In this document: piece by piece, positions 21,837 through 24,171 of the stretch
Layout of the letters: each line of letters begins with the position of its first letter
How positions within the stretch are numbered: the stretch's first letter is position 1
The notes under the pieces: model-generated
What the model saw: the letters and a program-made list of their open reading frames with translations, nothing else
Told to the model about the DNA's origin: nothing
The model's database searches: none
DNA from: DATHWB01 sp041744795
GTDB lineage: Bacteria > Actinomycetota > Acidimicrobiia > Spongiisociales > ZC4RG35
Direction: 5' to 3'
Length of the DNA stretch: 24,171 nucleotides
Assembly: GCA_041744795.1 (NCBI GenBank)
Contig: JBGTKD010000086.1
Location: 1-24,171 of the forward strand
Position numbers and translations under genes: made by a program

Positions 21837-21955
21837 ACACCAGTTACATCTGGATCTCGTATTTGGTGACGTACGGGCTGATAGTCGGATACGTCGCGGT
21901 TGTCTGGAGCCGCATCCGCAGTCACCGCGGGCGCTCCAGCGACACCCGGACGTGA
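21833..21955 (+). CDS. ccmD: Small membrane protein CcmD
   Basis: The 40-residue protein has one membrane helix (about 6-25: IWISYLVTYGLIVGYVAVVW) followed by a basic tail (SRIRSHRGRS), the standard shape of CcmD, which helps release holo-CcmE from CcmC. It overlaps ccmC as ATGA and ccmE as GTGA. Position and topology, more than sequence, support the call. Confidence 0.85.
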   Translation: MNTSYIWISYLVTYGLIVGYVAVVWSRIRSHRGRSSDTRT

Positions 21956-22365
21956 CAAACCATCGCTGGTTCCTCATACCGGCTTTCCTCGGTATCGCCG
22001 TTGCGTCGTTCTTCCTCGTGCGGGCGGCCGGCGAGGCGTCGGTCTACTACCTGTATACCTCTGAAGCCGTTGAGGCCCGCGCCGACTTCGATAAAGGACG
22101 AAGGTTCCGGATCGCCGGAACCGTCGTTCCTGGCACGCTCGAAATGGGAAACGGGGAGTCCACCTTTGACATCTCCGACGGGATCGCCACGGTGACAATC
22201 CGCCTCGTCGCTCTTCCCCCACCCCTCTTTCAAGAGGACGTCGAAGTGCTCCTGGGAGGAGCCTGGGCGGGCGAAGTATTCCAAGCAGACGAAGCCCTCA
22301 TCCGCCATGAAGCGGAGTACGAGGCACCGCCGTCCGGGAATGCGCCAGACCCGGAGACGGGCTGA
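21952..22365 (+). CDS. ccmE: Haem chaperone CcmE
   Basis: The 137-residue product has an N-terminal membrane anchor (about 6-23), an OB-fold domain (FRIAGTVVPGTLE, TFDISDGIATVTI, LPPPLFQEDVEVLL) and the haem-binding end ADEALIRHEAEY. There H119 is the residue that would form the covalent bond to haem and Y123 a likely iron ligand, giving the HxxxY form rather than the CxxxY variant. It carries haem from CcmC to CcmF. The GTG start overlaps the ccmD stop; its stop overlaps ccmF as TGATG. Confidence 0.93.
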   Translation: MTNHRWFLIPAFLGIAVASFFLVRAAGEASVYYLYTSEAVEARADFDKGRRFRIAGTVVPGTLEMGNGESTFDISDGIATVTIRLVALPPPLFQEDVEVLLGGAWAGEVFQADEALIRHEAEYEAPPSGNAPDPETG

Positions 22366-24171
22366 TGCTGGCGCTGGCAGGCACTGCGGCCGTCGCCACG
22401 GCCTTTATCGCCGCGCTGATGCTGACTTACCGGGGCGTTCGGGCAGCCAGGACCCCGGGGGTGGACCTGCGCAAGCCGGGACTGGTTCTGCTGGGGGGGT
22501 CGTTGGCATCGATGGCTGTGCTCCAGGTCGGGTTGCAGGTCGATGACTTCACCCTGACCTACTTAGCGAACAACCACTCGTCGTCCACGCCTTTCCCTTT
22601 TGACGTAGCCACCGCCTGGGCAGCACTGGAAGGATCAATCGTCCTGTGGGGGCTGGTTCTGGCCGGTTTCACGTGGGCCGTTGTACGCGACTACATCAAT
22701 ACCCCAGACTCGCTCGGAGCAGGCGCAGTTGCGGTGATGAGCGCAGTATCGGTCTTCTTCTTCGGCCTGATGTTGACCGTATCCAACCCATTCGAAACCT
22801 GCACTGCGATTCAAGAAGGGCTGCGGAGATGCTTGGAGTCTTCGCCTATTCCCCTTGTCGGGGCAGTCGGTCCGATCGACGGTGCCGGACCCAACCCGCT
22901 CCTCCAGAACCATCTCTTGATGGCTGTACACCCGCCGATGCTCTACCTCGGATATGTCGGTCTGACAGTGCCTTTCGCCTATGCCATCTCTGCGCTCAGC
23001 CAGAAGATCACAGGTCCGGCCTGGCTCGACCGATCAAAACGGTGGACGACGGTCGCCTGGTCGTTCCTCACCCTGGGGATTGTGCTGGGCGGATGGTGGG
23101 CATACGAAGTGCTGTCATGGGGCGGCTACTGGGCATGGGATCCAGTCGAGAACGCCTCGTTCATGCCCTGGCTGGTGGCGACCGCCTTCATCCACAGTTC
23201 TCTCGTCCAGCGCCGCCGGGGCATGCTTCAGTCCTGGAACTTCGTCCTGGTAATCGCCGCTTTTGCCCTCACCATCCTCGGCACTTTCCTCACCCGATCG
23301 GGCACCATCGCCTCAGTCCACTCCTTCACCCAGTCGGCGATCGGCCCAGTGCTGCTCGCTTTCCTGATGGTGGTTCTCATCGGGTCGTTCGCCCTGTTCG
23401 CCGTCCGCGCGAATGACGTCGCCCAACCGTCGCGCATGGAGTCACTTTCCAGTCGCGAAGGAGCCTTCCTCTACAACAACCTGGTGTTGACGGTCTACGC
23501 CTTCGTGGTCCTGGTCGGCACGCTCTACCCGCTGTTCCTCGAAGCCATCACAGGTTCGACAGTGAGGGTTGGAGAGCCGTTCTACAACCGGCTGGCCGTT
23601 CCACTCAGCTTTGCCCTACTGCTGGGAATGGGGGTCGGGCCGGTTACTCCTTGGCGTCTGGCACGCCCTGAGCTCGTTTGGAACCGCATTCACGGCCCAC
23701 TACAGATCGCTCTGGCGGCTGGAGCTGTCACTGTCATCGCCACAACAACGATCGGTTGGGTAGTCCTGGCTGTGGTCATCTGCACCTTCGTGGTGGCGGT
23801 GATCGTCAGGCATCTGTGGGCACAGTCCAGTCACGCCGCAGCGACCCGGGGCACCAGCATCCCGGCCGAGGCGCGACGGCTGTTCACCCGAGACCCCGGG
23901 TACTGGGGCGGACAGGTCTCCCACATCGGAGTGGCCGTGCTGGCCCTCGGAATCGCCTTCGCTTCGAACCTCGCCGTTCACGACCAAGTGGTGATGGAAC
24001 CCGGCGACGTGACCCGGTTCGACGGCTGGGAAGTCCGATACGACGCTCCTTTCACGAGAAGCGAACCGAACCGAACCATCGTGGGCGTCCGGCTGGAAGT
24101 CTCCAGAGACGGGAGTCCCGTAACGACCCTCCTCCCCCGACTGGCGAGCTTTGACAATTCCGCCCAGGCAA
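22365..24171 (+). CDS. ccmF: Cytochrome c haem lyase CcmF, 3' end missing
   Basis: About 602 codons are visible and the frame is still open at the window edge. The product is a polytopic protein with the WWD motif WGGYWAWDPVENASFMPW (252-269), the haem-binding histidine region AVHPPMLYLGY (H189), and TFLTRSGTIASVHSFTQS after the motif. CcmF attaches haem from CcmE to reduced apocytochrome c. It is the last gene seen of the ccm operon; CcmH-type genes would be expected further right but cannot be seen. Confidence 0.95.
   Translation, partial: MLALAGTAAVATAFIAALMLTYRGVRAARTPGVDLRKPGLVLLGGSLASMAVLQVGLQVDDFTLTYLANNHSSSTPFPFDVATAWAALEGSIVLWGLVLAGFTWAVVRDYINTPDSLGAGAVAVMSAVSVFFFGLMLTVSNPFETCTAIQEGLRRCLESSPIPLVGAVGPIDGAGPNPLLQNHLLMAVHPPMLYLGYVGLTVPFAYAISALSQKITGPAWLDRSKRWTTVAWSFLTLGIVLGGWWAYEVLSWGGYWAWDPVENASFMPWLVATAFIHSSLVQRRRGMLQSWNFVLVIAAFALTILGTFLTRSGTIASVHSFTQSAIGPVLLAFLMVVLIGSFALFAVRANDVAQPSRMESLSSREGAFLYNNLVLTVYAFVVLVGTLYPLFLEAITGSTVRVGEPFYNRLAVPLSFALLLGMGVGPVTPWRLARPELVWNRIHGPLQIALAAGAVTVIATTTIGWVVLAVVICTFVVAVIVRHLWAQSSHAAATRGTSIPAEARRLFTRDPGYWGGQVSHIGVAVLALGIAFASNLAVHDQVVMEPGDVTRFDGWEVRYDAPFTRSEPNRTIVGVRLEVSRDGSPVTTLLPRLASFDNSAQA

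Overview
The window reads as chromosomal DNA from a high-GC, deep-branching actinobacterium, possibly of the class Acidimicrobiia. Genes are tightly packed, with many ATGA, GTGA and TGATG start/stop overlaps. Several operon-leading starts sit 6-7 bases after a TANNNT hexamer, a pattern known for leaderless actinobacterial transcripts. A DEDD-exonuclease/UvrC-like fusion, a DUF5667-like protein and a FadE-type acyl-CoA dehydrogenase also fit. The taxonomic call is inference; there is no rRNA or other definitive marker. I saw no insertion sequence, prophage, CRISPR array, tRNA or rRNA.

Layout. At 1-1317, on the minus strand, lie a USP/CBS two-domain protein and the 5' part of a membrane-anchored alpha/beta hydrolase. 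At 1390-4141 is a three-gene proton-translocating transhydrogenase operon (pntAA, pntAB, pntB). A 116-base head-to-head inverted-repeat element follows (4156-4271), then a small four-helix membrane protein and a nitroreductase (4310-5229). Next come a DUF2007-like protein (minus strand), a DUF5667-like membrane protein with an ECF sigma factor and a SpoU-family RNA methyltransferase (5639-7615), and a small zinc-ribbon protein (minus strand). A DEDD exonuclease/GIY-YIG/UVR fusion follows (7912-9600), with a textbook LexA (SOS) box between its -35 and -10 elements. An acyl-CoA dehydrogenase and hisA are on the minus strand (9611-11609).

From 11714 to 16705 runs a histidine operon: a YerC/TrpR-type regulator, then hisG, hisD, hisB, hisH, hisF and hisIE. 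It diverges from hisA across a 104-base region with a candidate regulator site, so HisA and the rest of the pathway may be co-controlled. hisC and the histidinol-phosphatase gene are not here. A lipoprotein thioredoxin (TlpA/CcmG-like) and a divergent Lgt-like membrane protein follow (16751-17922). They converge on a two-component system whose response regulator diverges from a System I cytochrome c maturation operon (ccmABCDEF, 19820 to the window end, ccmF incomplete).

Functional themes: energy and redox (transhydrogenase, cytochrome c maturation, periplasmic-type thioredoxin), histidine synthesis, and DNA repair. The most notable observations are the SOS box before the exonuclease/UvrC-like fusion, the divergent his regulatory region, the paired inverted-repeat element, the recurrent leaderless-type promoters, the Lgt-like/thioredoxin pair and the symmetric sites in several divergent intergenic regions.
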